DNA of 64,000 bases. Origin: JACDAV01 sp964626755 (GTDB lineage: Bacteria > Chloroflexota > Limnocylindria > Limnocylindrales > CSP1-4). Positions 35,529 to 44,389 of the stretch are shown here, piece by piece. The notes below the pieces were generated by a model, which made no database searches, was not told where the DNA came from, and saw nothing but the letters and a program-made list of their open reading frames with translations. A program made the translations under genes and the position numbers. Each line of letters begins with the position of its first letter. Position 1 is the stretch's first letter. The stretch covers positions 1-64,000 of the forward strand of contig CAZVGO010000028.1 of NCBI GenBank assembly GCA_964626755.1, read 5' to 3'.

Positions 35529-37736
35529 CTAACGAATAAAGAGCGGGGCCAGGACCAACGTGATCGTGGCGAGCAGCTTGACGAGAACGTGGAGCGACGG
35601 TCCGGCCGTGTCCTTGAACGGATCGCCGACCGTGTCTCCGACGACGGCCGCGGCATGGGCGGGCGAGCCCTTGCCGAGGACGTTGCCGTTGTCGTCCTTG
35701 AGGTTGCCGGACTCGATGTACTTCTTGGCGTTGTCCCACGCGCCGCCGCCGTTGTTCAGGACCGTTGCGAGCAGGACACCGGCGATCGTCCCGACCATCA
35801 GCATGCCGGCCACCGCCTCCGCCCCGAGCAGGAGCCCCACGATGATCGGCGTCGCGACCGCGACGAGGCCCGGGGCGATCATCTCCTTGAGCGCCGCCCT
35901 GGTCGTGATGTCGACGACCCGCGCATAGTCCGGGCGCTGGGTGTAGTCCATGATCCCGGGCATCTCGCGGAACTGGCGGCGAACCTCGACGATGATCGCC
36001 TGCGCCGTCGTGCCGACGGCCCGGATCGCGAGCGACGAGAAGAAGTACACGAGCATCGCCCCGATGAGCGCGGCGATGAACACGCTGACGTCGGCCAGGT
36101 TGACCGACGCGAGGAGCTCTTCACCGCGCCGGCCCTGGATCAGGTTGACCTTGTCGATGTAGGCGCTGAACAGCAGGAACGCGGCGAGTGAGGCCGAGGC
36201 GATCGCGTAGCCCTTGGTCAGCGCCTTGGTCGTGTTGCCGACGGCGTCGAGCCGGTCGGTGATCTCGCGTGCACCCGCCTCGGCACGGCTGAACTCGGCG
36301 ATCCCGCCGGCGTTGTCAGTGATCGGGCCGAACGTGTCCATCGCGAGGATGTACGCGGTCGTCATGAGCATGCCCATGGTCGCGACGGCCGTGCCGAAGA
36401 TTCCGCCGACGTCGCGCCCGTCGGCCGTGGTGATCCCGGCCTGCGAGCCGAGCCAATGGCTGGCAAAGAGCGCGATGCCGATCGTGATCGCGGTGACAAA
36501 GGTCGTCTCGAACCCGACCGCAGTGCCGCTGATGATGTTCGTCGCCGGGCCCGTCTTCGACGCCTCGGCGATCGCGCGCACCGGCCGGAACGTGCCGGCG
36601 GTGTAGTACTGGGTGATGTACACAAACGCGACGCTCGTCGCGAGGCCGACGACGCCCGCTCCGAAGTAGTAGACCCACACGGGCAGGCCGCTCGGGGCGG
36701 TGCCGCTCGTCTGCATCATCACGTTCGTCGTGTACAGGAGGGCCGCGACCGACAGGAGCGTCGTGACCCAGTAGCCGCGGTTGAGGATGTTCATGGGGTT
36801 CTCGTCCTCGCGGCCGCGGATGAAGAACATCGCGACCATCGTCGCGAAGAGACCGAAGCCGCGGATGACGAGCGGGAAGAAGACCCAGGCCTCCGGGTTC
36901 GGCCAGCCGCTGTCGCGGGCGATGACGAACACGCCGACGCCGAGGATCATCGCGCCGATGTTCTCGGCCGCCGTCGACTCGAACAGGTCGGCACCACGGC
37001 CCGCGCAGTCGCCGACGTTGTCACCGACGAGGTCGGCTATGACGGCCGCGTTCCGCGGGTCGTCCTCGGGGATCCCCTTCTCGACCTTGCCGACGAGGTC
37101 CGAGCCCACGTCCGCGGCCTTCGTGTAGATCCCGCCGCCGAGCTGGGCGAAGAGGGCGACGAACGAAGCGCCGAAGCCGAAGCCGACGATGAGAAACGGT
37201 GCGTCGTGGAGCGACTCGGGGCTGCCGAGCCCGCCATACGCTGCGAAGATCCCCCACACGCCGAGGAGCGAGAGCGCGACGACGAGGAAGCCGGAGACTG
37301 CCCCGCCGCGCATCGCCACCTGGACCGCCTCGACGAGGCTTCGACGTGCCGCGGCCGCGGTCCGGACGTTCGACCGCACGCTGATATACATGCCGATGAT
37401 CCCGGAGGCCATCGAGCATGCCGCGCCGACGAGGAACGCGACCCCTGTTCGCCAGCCGAGATCGAAGCCGAACACATTCGTGTCCGCGACTTCCTGCGTC
37501 TCGAAGATCGTGATCACCGCCCCGATGACGACCGCGCCGACGAGCGCGAGCAGCCCGATCGTCGAGTACTGGCGGCGAATGAACGCGACGGCTCCCTCGA
37601 AGATGGTCCCGGCGACGTCCTGCATCTCCTTCGTGCCCTGATCGCGCGACAGCACGTCGCGGGCGAGGTAGAGCGCGAACAGGACCGCCCCGAGGCCGGC
37701 CAGGGGGATGATCAACTGGAGCTGGTCGGCGTCCAT
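35529..37736 (-). CDS. hppA: Membrane-bound H+-translocating pyrophosphatase, K+-independent type
   Basis: 735 aa, about 16 membrane helices. It couples PPi hydrolysis to proton pumping. Visible: GGGIYTKAADVGSDLVGKVE, DLVGDNVGDCAGRGADLFES (catalytic acidic cluster), FGPITDNAGGIAE, and GDTVGDPFKDTAGPSLHVLVKL. The GNTTKALTKG segment has Lys where K+-dependent enzymes have Ala, the established mark of the K+-independent class. With the PPi-type phosphofructokinase in the same window this suggests pyrophosphate as an energy currency. Own promoter at 37886. Confidence 0.95.
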   Translation of the reverse strand: MDADQLQLIIPLAGLGAVLFALYLARDVLSRDQGTKEMQDVAGTIFEGAVAFIRRQYSTIGLLALVGAVVIGAVITIFETQEVADTNVFGFDLGWRTGVAFLVGAACSMASGIIGMYISVRSNVRTAAAARRSLVEAVQVAMRGGAVSGFLVVALSLLGVWGIFAAYGGLGSPESLHDAPFLIVGFGFGASFVALFAQLGGGIYTKAADVGSDLVGKVEKGIPEDDPRNAAVIADLVGDNVGDCAGRGADLFESTAAENIGAMILGVGVFVIARDSGWPNPEAWVFFPLVIRGFGLFATMVAMFFIRGREDENPMNILNRGYWVTTLLSVAALLYTTNVMMQTSGTAPSGLPVWVYYFGAGVVGLATSVAFVYITQYYTAGTFRPVRAIAEASKTGPATNIISGTAVGFETTFVTAITIGIALFASHWLGSQAGITTADGRDVGGIFGTAVATMGMLMTTAYILAMDTFGPITDNAGGIAEFSRAEAGAREITDRLDAVGNTTKALTKGYAIASASLAAFLLFSAYIDKVNLIQGRRGEELLASVNLADVSVFIAALIGAMLVYFFSSLAIRAVGTTAQAIIVEVRRQFREMPGIMDYTQRPDYARVVDITTRAALKEMIAPGLVAVATPIIVGLLLGAEAVAGMLMVGTIAGVLLATVLNNGGGAWDNAKKYIESGNLKDDNGNVLGKGSPAHAAAVVGDTVGDPFKDTAGPSLHVLVKLLATITLVLAPLFIR

Positions 37737-37885
37737 CAGGGTCTGCGGGTCCTCCAGGCGGGAACTCGGTCTGTGGGCGGGCGCCGCGGCCCATGCCGGC
37801 CGCGGGCGGGCTCCGGGGAGTGCGATCGAACCGGGCAGGGAGTCCCGCGTTACGCTTCGGGACTGGGACCTTTCAGGCGGGCGGA

Positions 37886-37914
37886 GTGTAACAAGCGCTC
37901 GGACGGCGGGTCAA
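37886..37914 (-). promoter_or_regulatory. hppA promoter
   Basis: TTGACC (37909-37914) and TTACAC (37886-37891) at 17 bp spacing on the minus strand, with TG just before the -10. The 150-nt leader to the hppA start (37737-37880) is GC-rich; nothing specific was recognised in it. Confidence 0.6.
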
Positions 37915-37963
37915 ACGCATTCCGGGCCCCAGTTATGCACTCGGTGCGATGCGAATCGGCCTG

Positions 37964-40045
37964 TCAGGGCAGCCAGCGTGGATTGCTGCCGTCGGTCGTG
38001 AGCGGCGATAGCCGGGCCGTCGTCGGGTCGATGACCCAGATCCCAGCCGAGACGACCGTCTCGTCGCCACGAACGCGGGCGAACAGGATCGACCGGCCGT
38101 CCGGGGCGAAGGCGGGCGAGCGATCCGACAGGTCAGTGGCCGGAGTGAGAACGCGCGGCTGGACGTCGGTCGGTCGGAGGATCGCGAGGCGGCTTGCACC
38201 GGAGGAATCCGGCACGAGGAACGCCAGCGCCCCGTCCGATCCGACCGCCACCGATCCACCGCCCGCGATGATCCTGGTCACGGTCCCGTCGAGGCCCACC
38301 GCGTAGATCCCGTCCGCGGATTCGCCGCTTTCGCGGCCGGCAACGACGAACCGGCCGTCCGCCGGCGACCATGCCGGGCCGGCGACGGCGACGAGCCCGG
38401 TGTCGACAACCGCCAGCTCCGGCACGTCGGGGTCGAGGTCGACGAGCCGGACGTCGCCCCGACCGGTCGTGATCAGGAGCCTCTCGCCGGCCGGGTCGAA
38501 GGCAGCCTGGGCCGCCCACGGGAGGGCCCGCTGCGTCGTGTCGACCCCATCGCCCTCGACCAGCGTCGACCCGAGCGGGGGCGCGCCGCCGGTGAGGATC
38601 GGCCGTTCGTCTCCGGCCGTCGGGTCGAGGGGGACGAGCCAGTATCCGAGGTCCGCGCCGGCCCCATCGCGACGTCCCACGAGGAGCGAGCGCTCGTCCG
38701 GGCTGAACCGCGGCGCGTACTCGAACGCGTCCCCTTCCGTGAGCGTCCGGGCGTCGCGGCCGTCCATCCGCATCGTGCGGATCACCCCGCCGGCCGACCA
38801 GGCGATCCGGTCCCCGTCCGCGGACACGCCAAACCCGGCGACGGGCACGAGTTCCGTCGTGATCTGGCGGGGGTTCGAGCCGTCAGGGTTCATCAACCAG
38901 ACGTTGCGGACACCGCTCCGTGCCGAAAGGAACGCGATCTGGTTCTGGCCGGAGACGGCCGGCTGACCGGTCGTGAACGTCCACGTCCGCCCCGCCGCGA
39001 CCTGACCAGGTGCCTCGAGCCGCGTGATGACCGGCGCGAGTGACACGCTGTACGTCGTGTGCGACGCCAGCGCGGCGGACGGCCGGAAGACGAGGACGGT
39101 CGCCGGCCGCGGGGGCGAGTCCGGCGCCGGCTTGGGGCCGGCGTCCGTGGGCAGCGCGATCGCCTCGAAGGTGCCCCGCACGGGCGGCGTGATCTGGAGC
39201 GCCTCGCCGATCGTCGCGGGATCGATCGGGCCGTCGAAGAGGACCGCGATGGGTGTCCCGACGCCGACCCCGGCCACGCCGTTGGCGGGCACAGTTCGGG
39301 TGACGCCGAGGCCCGCGGCCACGGTCGAGAAGCGCGTCTCGAACGCGGTGCGCAGCGTGCTGCCGTCGGTGTCCGCGGCTCCAGTCCCGATCGTCACGGT
39401 GTACGTCGTCGCGAACTGCAACGGCCGCACGAAGGTCAGTGCGAGCGCCTGCCCGCTCCACGCGGGCCCGATCTCCGCGGGAGGATCGACTCGGAGTGCG
39501 GACTCCACGGCCTCGGTGTCCATGAGCCGGTCGAAGGTGACCGTCACGACCGCGTCCACGGCGATCCCGGTGGCGCCGTCGAGCGGGTCGGTCGAGAGGA
39601 CCGCCGGCGGGCCAACGGTCCTGAACTGCCACTCGACGCCGCTCGGGGCCGCGTTTCCGGCGAGGTCCTCGAAGCCGCCGGCGATCCGGATCGTGAAGGC
39701 CGTGTCCTGGGGGAGCCGTTGGGAGGGCGTGAAGATCGCGTTCGAGCCGTCCCAGGAGATCGCGCCCGGCCAGTACGGGACGATTCCGAATCGGCGCTCG
39801 ACCGATCCTGTCTGGACGGGCTCGCTGAACTCGATGTCGATCGACGTGACCGTCTGGGCCAGGGTGCCGCTGTCGTCCGCGGCGGCGCTCAGGGAGATCC
39901 GCGCCACGCTCGGGGCGCGCCGGTCGACGAGGGTCGCGTTGACCAGCACGAAGCCGAGTGCGACGACCGCCAGGAGCAGGCTGCCGAGGGAGATGACGCG
40001 GCGGCGCACCCTCAGCGCCCGGGGCTTTTGGTCACGGCGCGGCAC
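37964..40045 (-). CDS. Membrane-anchored protein with Ig-like (Big_5) domains and a beta-propeller
   Basis: About 693 aa. A basic N-terminus and one helix (SLGSLLLAVVALGFVLVN) anchor it. Then three Ig-like repeats (about 55-370) with FSEPVQTGSVERRFGIVP, VTFDRLMDTEAVESALRV and FDGPIDPATIGEALQI, then TolB-like blades (about 375-690) with NVWLMNPDGSNPRQIT, RFSPDERSLLVGRRDG, AFAPDGRSILFARVRG and a final PLTTDGSNPRWLP. Probably extracytoplasmic binding; function unknown. GTG 40043-40045 was chosen because a longer start would overlap lepB. Confidence 0.8.
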   Translation of the reverse strand: MPRRDQKPRALRVRRRVISLGSLLLAVVALGFVLVNATLVDRRAPSVARISLSAAADDSGTLAQTVTSIDIEFSEPVQTGSVERRFGIVPYWPGAISWDGSNAIFTPSQRLPQDTAFTIRIAGGFEDLAGNAAPSGVEWQFRTVGPPAVLSTDPLDGATGIAVDAVVTVTFDRLMDTEAVESALRVDPPAEIGPAWSGQALALTFVRPLQFATTYTVTIGTGAADTDGSTLRTAFETRFSTVAAGLGVTRTVPANGVAGVGVGTPIAVLFDGPIDPATIGEALQITPPVRGTFEAIALPTDAGPKPAPDSPPRPATVLVFRPSAALASHTTYSVSLAPVITRLEAPGQVAAGRTWTFTTGQPAVSGQNQIAFLSARSGVRNVWLMNPDGSNPRQITTELVPVAGFGVSADGDRIAWSAGGVIRTMRMDGRDARTLTEGDAFEYAPRFSPDERSLLVGRRDGAGADLGYWLVPLDPTAGDERPILTGGAPPLGSTLVEGDGVDTTQRALPWAAQAAFDPAGERLLITTGRGDVRLVDLDPDVPELAVVDTGLVAVAGPAWSPADGRFVVAGRESGESADGIYAVGLDGTVTRIIAGGGSVAVGSDGALAFLVPDSSGASRLAILRPTDVQPRVLTPATDLSDRSPAFAPDGRSILFARVRGDETVVSAGIWVIDPTTARLSPLTTDGSNPRWLP

Positions 40046-40059
40046 GATAGCACAGCCCC

Positions 40060-40065
40060 TATACT
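40060..40065 (+). promoter_or_regulatory. -10 element of lepB
   Basis: TATACT ends 9 nt before the GTG start of lepB, which puts the predicted transcript start at or within a few bases of the start codon (leaderless mRNA). No good -35 was found. Confidence 0.5.
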
Positions 40066-40074
40066 CGCCTACTT

Positions 40075-40671
40075 GTGAGCAAACGCCCCGCGCTAGGGTG
40101 TCTCTTCGAGGTGGTCGAGACACTCGTCTTGACCCTGATCATCTTCCTCGTCATCCAGACCTTCATCGCCCAGCCATACCGCGTCGAGCAGCAGTCAATG
40201 GAGCGCACCCTCGAGCCGGACCAGTACGTCCTCGTCGACAAGCTGACTCCCCGCTTCGACACGTACAAGCACGGCGACATCGTCGTCTTCAACCCGCCGG
40301 CGGACTGGATCCAGCCCGACGGCACTCCGTTCATCAAGCGGGTGATCGGGATCGGCGGTGACACGGTCGAGATCAAGGACGACGGGTTCGTGTACATCAA
40401 CGGCGTCCAGCTCAAGGAGCCGTACGTGTACCAGGAGGACGGCCTGCCCCAACCGACGGTGTCGTCCACCGACCCGCCCCGCTGGGAGATTCCGGACGGC
40501 GAGCTGTTCGTGATGGGCGACCACCGGGAGAAGTCCTCCGACTCGCGGACGTTCGGGCCCATCGAGAACGGGGACGTGATCGGCCGGGCGTGGCTCCGCT
40601 ACTGGCCATTCGACGCGTTCGGGATCCTCCCGACACCCACCCACCCGGAGCTGCAGACCTCGGCGCCGTGA
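40075..40671 (+). CDS. lepB: Signal peptidase I
   Basis: 198 aa membrane protease that removes signal peptides. N-terminal anchor helix (VVETLVLTLIIFLVIQTFI), catalytic Ser in VEQQSMERTL, KHGDIVVFNPP, catalytic Lys in FIKRVIGIGGDTVEI and the late motif VMGDHREKSSDSRTFGPI. GTG start with a -10 just upstream. It overlaps the next membrane protein (GTGA) and heads a three-gene operon. Confidence 0.94.
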   Translation: MSKRPALGCLFEVVETLVLTLIIFLVIQTFIAQPYRVEQQSMERTLEPDQYVLVDKLTPRFDTYKHGDIVVFNPPADWIQPDGTPFIKRVIGIGGDTVEIKDDGFVYINGVQLKEPYVYQEDGLPQPTVSSTDPPRWEIPDGELFVMGDHREKSSDSRTFGPIENGDVIGRAWLRYWPFDAFGILPTPTHPELQTSAP

Positions 40672-41450
40672 ACCTGTTGCTCGCGGCGGCCGCGATCGTG
40701 GTCGTGGCAGGCGGCGTCGTCGCGGTGTCGTGGCGGGAGTCGCGGCCGGCCATCCTGGGGCTCACGCTCGCCGCCGTCGCGGCGCCGCTCGTCGCCGACC
40801 CGCTGCCGGACACGCTGCCGCTGGCGGCCAGGCTCGTGGGCGCGATCCTCGGCGGGTTCCTCCTGTGGGTCGCGGTGCGCGGCCAGCCCGCGACCCGCGG
40901 ATCTCGCCTCGGCTGGCCGGTCGAGGCGCTCCTGGCTGCCGCGGCCGCGGTCGCAGGCTTCGGGGCGATCGGCATCGTCGCGCCGGGCCCGGCCGCCGAA
41001 GTGCTCGTCGGCGCGGAGCACGCGGTCATCGCACCGCGCGAGGCCCTCGCCGCCGGGTTCGCGACCGGCGCCCTCGCGATCGGGCCGATCTTCGCGGGCC
41101 GTGACGTCCTCCGGCTCGGAACCGGCCTCGTTCTCGCGGTCCTCGCCGCGCAACTGGTCCGGGTAGGGCTCGCGGGCTCACCATCGGGCCTCGAGCAGAT
41201 CGTGACCGCCGGCTTGACCGTGGTCGTCGCCGGCGCGGCGGCGAGCCTCGCTGCGAACGCCGTCCGGAGCGGCAGCGGCCTCGAGCCGTCCACGGCCACA
41301 CGCCCTGCAGCCGGGCCACGGCAAGGCCCGGATTCACCGGCGCGCGAGTCCGGTGACCCGGGCGCGGACGAACACGTCCCCCGCTTCGGCCCGCGGAGCG
41401 CCGGCCGTCGCTCGTTGCCCGGTCGCTGGGGCCGTCGACCGAACCGGTGA
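40668..41450 (+). CDS. Multi-pass membrane protein of unknown function
   Basis: 260 aa with about seven hydrophobic segments of mainly Ala/Val/Leu and a hydrophilic, Arg/Pro/Gly-rich C-terminal tail of about 55 residues. No domain was recognised. GTG 40668 overlaps the lepB stop and its own stop overlaps the start of the NuoN-like gene, so it may be a small partner of that protein. Confidence 0.65.
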   Translation: MNLLLAAAAIVVVAGGVVAVSWRESRPAILGLTLAAVAAPLVADPLPDTLPLAARLVGAILGGFLLWVAVRGQPATRGSRLGWPVEALLAAAAAVAGFGAIGIVAPGPAAEVLVGAEHAVIAPREALAAGFATGALAIGPIFAGRDVLRLGTGLVLAVLAAQLVRVGLAGSPSGLEQIVTAGLTVVVAGAAASLAANAVRSGSGLEPSTATRPAAGPRQGPDSPARESGDPGADEHVPRFGPRSAGRRSLPGRWGRRPNR

Positions 41451-42961
41451 GCCTGCTGCCGTTCCTCCTCGTGACGTTCATCGTCGGTGGGCTGTCGCTG
41501 CTGGCCCGTCCGTACCCGCGGTGGTCCGCAGCCATTGGTTTCGCCGGTCTCGGCCTGGCGATTGCCACGGCGGCGACGATCGGCCCCGACGAGTCGTTCG
41601 TCGTCGCCGGCGGGGCGATCTCGGGGACCGAGTTCGCCCGGCTCTTTCTCATCATCGGCTCGATCGCAGGCTTCGTGCTGTGCCTCGTGGCGCTGATGCC
41701 GAGCCTGCCGCCGGCGTTTCCCGGGGCCACGCTCGTTGGCCTGGGCGGAGCGGGCCTTGCGCTGGGAGTCGTCGACACGGGCACTGCCGTCGCGGCGGCC
41801 ACGGCCGGGGCGGTCGTCGGAATCCTCCTGACGCTCATCCGGCCGGTCTCGCAGAGCGGCCTGATCGTCGCCGCCCGCGAGCTCCGGGCGCTCGTCGTCG
41901 CGGGCGCGCTCGGGCTCGCCGCGACGGCCGCGGTCGCGGGCCCGCTCGCCGCCGTCCGCCTGAACCCCGAGCTGATCGGGCTGGCCTACCTGGCGTTCGC
42001 GGTCGCGGTCGCGATCCGGCTCGGAGCGGTCCCGTTCCATCTCTGGGCGGCACGGGTCGCCGACGCGGCGCCGGAGGTCGGGCTGCCGCTGATCATGGCC
42101 TGGGGACCGGCCGCCTTCGCGGCCGTTGCACTGGCGTGGTCCGACGGCGCGGTTGCACCGCTCGGGCAGTCGCTCAGCATCGAGCGCGGGATGGTCGTCC
42201 TCATCGGGGCGGTGAGCATCGGCCTCGGCACTGTGGCGGCGGCCGCGCATGACGACCTCGAGCACGTCGTCGGCTACTCGATCGTGGCCGACGCGGGGAT
42301 CATCCTGCTCGGCCTCGCGGTGCTCGACCCCGCGGCCTGGGAGCCGACCCGGATCTGGCTCCTCGCGTTCGTGGCCGGGAAGAGTGCCTTCGCGGCGTGG
42401 GCCGCAGCGATGCGGGCGACGTTCGGGAGTCACCGCCTGAGCGAACTGCGCGGCTGGGCCAGGCGCGCCCCGGTCCTCGCCCTCGCGCTCGTCTCGATCG
42501 TCGTGGCCGGGGTCGGCTGGCCGGGCATGGCCGCGTTTGCGGCGCGCGCATCGCTCATCGACCTCGCGGTCGATGGTCCTCTCGCGAATGCGCTGCTGGC
42601 GGCCGCGCTCGGATCGCTCCTCTACTACGGACGGTTGTTCGTGACCGGGCTGCTTCCGCCCAGCCCGGTGGTTCTCGCCAGCACCGAACGGCGCGCCCCG
42701 GAGCCGGTCGGTCTCAAGGAGAGGTTCGCCTTCCTCCACGATGCCCGCGCGGCCTGGGCGACCAACCGCCCCGCGATTGCGGGCGCCGTCGTCCTCGTGC
42801 TTGCGAGCGTGGCGGTCGCGGTGTCGGGCGGCGGGCTCGGCGTGCGCGAGGCCGCGGCCGGCTTGCCGCCGGAAGTGGGTGCCCCGGTGGAGTCACTCGG
42901 GCCGGCGAACCCCTTCGACGAGCCGTCGTCCGGTCCGGAGCCGACCGCCGAGCCGCCCTGA
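41447..42961 (+). CDS. NuoN/MrpD-like proton-translocating membrane protein, stand-alone
   Basis: 504 aa, about 12-14 membrane helices. It matches the antiporter-like subunit family by AIRLGAVPFHLWAARVADAAPEVG (the PFH-W-D-A-P pattern), AHDDLEHVVGYSIVADAGIILLG and AGKSAFAAWAAAMRATFGSH. The Lys before GAVPFH in complex I subunits is Arg here. No other complex I, Mrp or formate-hydrogenlyase gene is adjacent. The C-terminus is Pro/Glu-rich. GTG start overlaps the upstream membrane protein. Confidence 0.7.
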   Translation: MSLLPFLLVTFIVGGLSLLARPYPRWSAAIGFAGLGLAIATAATIGPDESFVVAGGAISGTEFARLFLIIGSIAGFVLCLVALMPSLPPAFPGATLVGLGGAGLALGVVDTGTAVAAATAGAVVGILLTLIRPVSQSGLIVAARELRALVVAGALGLAATAAVAGPLAAVRLNPELIGLAYLAFAVAVAIRLGAVPFHLWAARVADAAPEVGLPLIMAWGPAAFAAVALAWSDGAVAPLGQSLSIERGMVVLIGAVSIGLGTVAAAAHDDLEHVVGYSIVADAGIILLGLAVLDPAAWEPTRIWLLAFVAGKSAFAAWAAAMRATFGSHRLSELRGWARRAPVLALALVSIVVAGVGWPGMAAFAARASLIDLAVDGPLANALLAAALGSLLYYGRLFVTGLLPPSPVVLASTERRAPEPVGLKERFAFLHDARAAWATNRPAIAGAVVLVLASVAVAVSGGGLGVREAAAGLPPEVGAPVESLGPANPFDEPSSGPEPTAEPP

Positions 42962-43048
42962 TCGGTTCTCACGAATTCACCTGCGGGTGGCATTGCAATG
43001 AGCCAGCGTGAGCGTGTTCACCTCGGCGTGTCCTGGGCCGGGCCCGCC

Positions 43049-43510
43049 TCATTCCTCCGGGGCGAGCGCCCAGCGGTCGATGTCCCGCTCGTACTCGACG
43101 ACTTCGCCCGGGGCGAACCAGAGCGCCAGCTCGGTCTCGGCTGTCTCCGCGCTGTCCGACGCATGGACGAGGTTCTGGGCCGTCTCGAGTGCGAAGTCGC
43201 CGCGGATCGTGCCGGGGGCCGCCTCGTGTGGCCGCGTCGCGCCGTTCATGGCCCGAACGATCGCGATTGCATTCGGGCCCTCGAGGACGGCTGCGACGAG
43301 TGGACCACTCGTGATGAAGTCGACCAGCCCCCGAAAGAACGGCTTCTCCCGGTGCACCGCATAGTGCCGCTCGGCGAGCTCGGTCGAGACAGTCATGAGC
43401 TTCAGCGCCACGAGCTTCAGGCCGCGCTCTTCGTACCGCGCGAGGATGCGCCCGGCGAGGAGACGCTGGATGGCGTCGGGTTTCACAAGAACGAGAGTCC
43501 GTTCGTTCAC
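43049..43510 (-). CDS. ndk: Nucleoside diphosphate kinase
   Basis: 153 aa. It transfers phosphate between nucleoside di- and triphosphates through a phospho-histidine. Visible: TLVLVKPDAIQRLLAG, HYAVHREKPFFRGLVDFITSGP, ATRPHEAAPGTIRGDFA and the active-site His in NLVHASDSAETAETEL. GTG 43508-43510; a -10-like TAGAGT lies 8 nt upstream, so the message may be leaderless. Confidence 0.95.
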   Translation of the reverse strand: MNERTLVLVKPDAIQRLLAGRILARYEERGLKLVALKLMTVSTELAERHYAVHREKPFFRGLVDFITSGPLVAAVLEGPNAIAIVRAMNGATRPHEAAPGTIRGDFALETAQNLVHASDSAETAETELALWFAPGEVVEYERDIDRWALAPEE

Positions 43511-43521
43511 AGGCGGAAACT

Positions 43522-44376
43522 CTACTGCCCGCGCCGGGCGAGGGCGGCGGCCGCGGCCGCATAGGCGCGCTCGGCGTCCTCGTCATGGCCGGCGAGGCGG
43601 TACGCGTCGCCCCGGACGAGCTCCAGCTCCGCGCTGAGCGAGGGGCTGCGGGCAATCGCTTCGAGCACGCCCTGGGCGAGATCCGGTGCCACGCGGAGGA
43701 TGATCGCGAGGCGAACGGCGACACCCGCCCGGTGACCGGCCGTGAGGGCCGCGGCCGCCGCCTCCAGCTCCGCCTTCGGGTCCGACATCGGGCCCGCGAG
43801 CTGATCGTCGGTGTCCCAGAAGCCCGGGCCGGTCGGGACCAGCTCGGCAGCGGCCGCGTCCGCGTCGGCTACCGGCGGCGCCCCGTCGCCGATCGACTGG
43901 TCATCGGCACCGTCCTGCGGAAAGAGCATCCCGGTGGGCTGGCCCGCTTCGGACGGGTCGGCCGGCCAGATCAGGCTGCGCGGCATCCCGGCGAAGATCT
44001 GCTCGAGTGACGCATCGGACCGCTCGAGGGCCCGGCCGGCCAGGCGGCGGGCCTCGCCGGGGCGGCCCACGGCCGCCGTCGCCTCCGCGGCGATGACGAG
44101 CGCGACGATCGAGTCGCCGCCGGCGGCGAGGTGCGCCTGGGCGGCCTCGCCGGCACCGGTCAGATCGCCGGTCCGCCAGCGTGCCTCGGCGAGGCCGAGG
44201 AGCCCGTCCGGACCGAGGTCCCCCACTCCGGCGAGCGCCTCGAGCTCGGCGCGGGCGAGGCCGAGGTGGCCCATCCGGAGGTGGAGCCTGGCGAGCCGCC
44301 GATCCAGCTCCGCCTCGGCGGGGCGTCGTCGCGCCACCGGCTGGGCCGCGGGGCCCGGGGTCCGGACGTCGGTCAC
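43522..44376 (-). CDS. TPR-like Ala-rich protein
   Basis: 284 aa. The N-terminal half (about 25-125) has helical-pair units resembling tetratricopeptide repeats (RLARLHLRMGHLGLARAELEAL, GLAEARWRTGDLTGAGEAAQAHL); then an acidic linker and a second helical set (LAQGVLEAIARS... GDAYRLAGHDEDAERAYAAAAAAL). No signal peptide. Likely a protein-interaction scaffold; partner unknown. GTG start 13 bp after the M16 peptidase. Confidence 0.65.
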   Translation of the reverse strand: MTDVRTPGPAAQPVARRRPAEAELDRRLARLHLRMGHLGLARAELEALAGVGDLGPDGLLGLAEARWRTGDLTGAGEAAQAHLAAGGDSIVALVIAAEATAAVGRPGEARRLAGRALERSDASLEQIFAGMPRSLIWPADPSEAGQPTGMLFPQDGADDQSIGDGAPPVADADAAAAELVPTGPGFWDTDDQLAGPMSDPKAELEAAAAALTAGHRAGVAVRLAIILRVAPDLAQGVLEAIARSPSLSAELELVRGDAYRLAGHDEDAERAYAAAAAALARRGQ

Positions 44377-44389
44377 GTTGACTGCCTAC

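Noticed and set aside
40412..42739. 775-residue minus-strand open frame
   Set aside because: Arg/Gly/Pro-rich shadow of lepB and the two membrane genes, with no recognisable domain.
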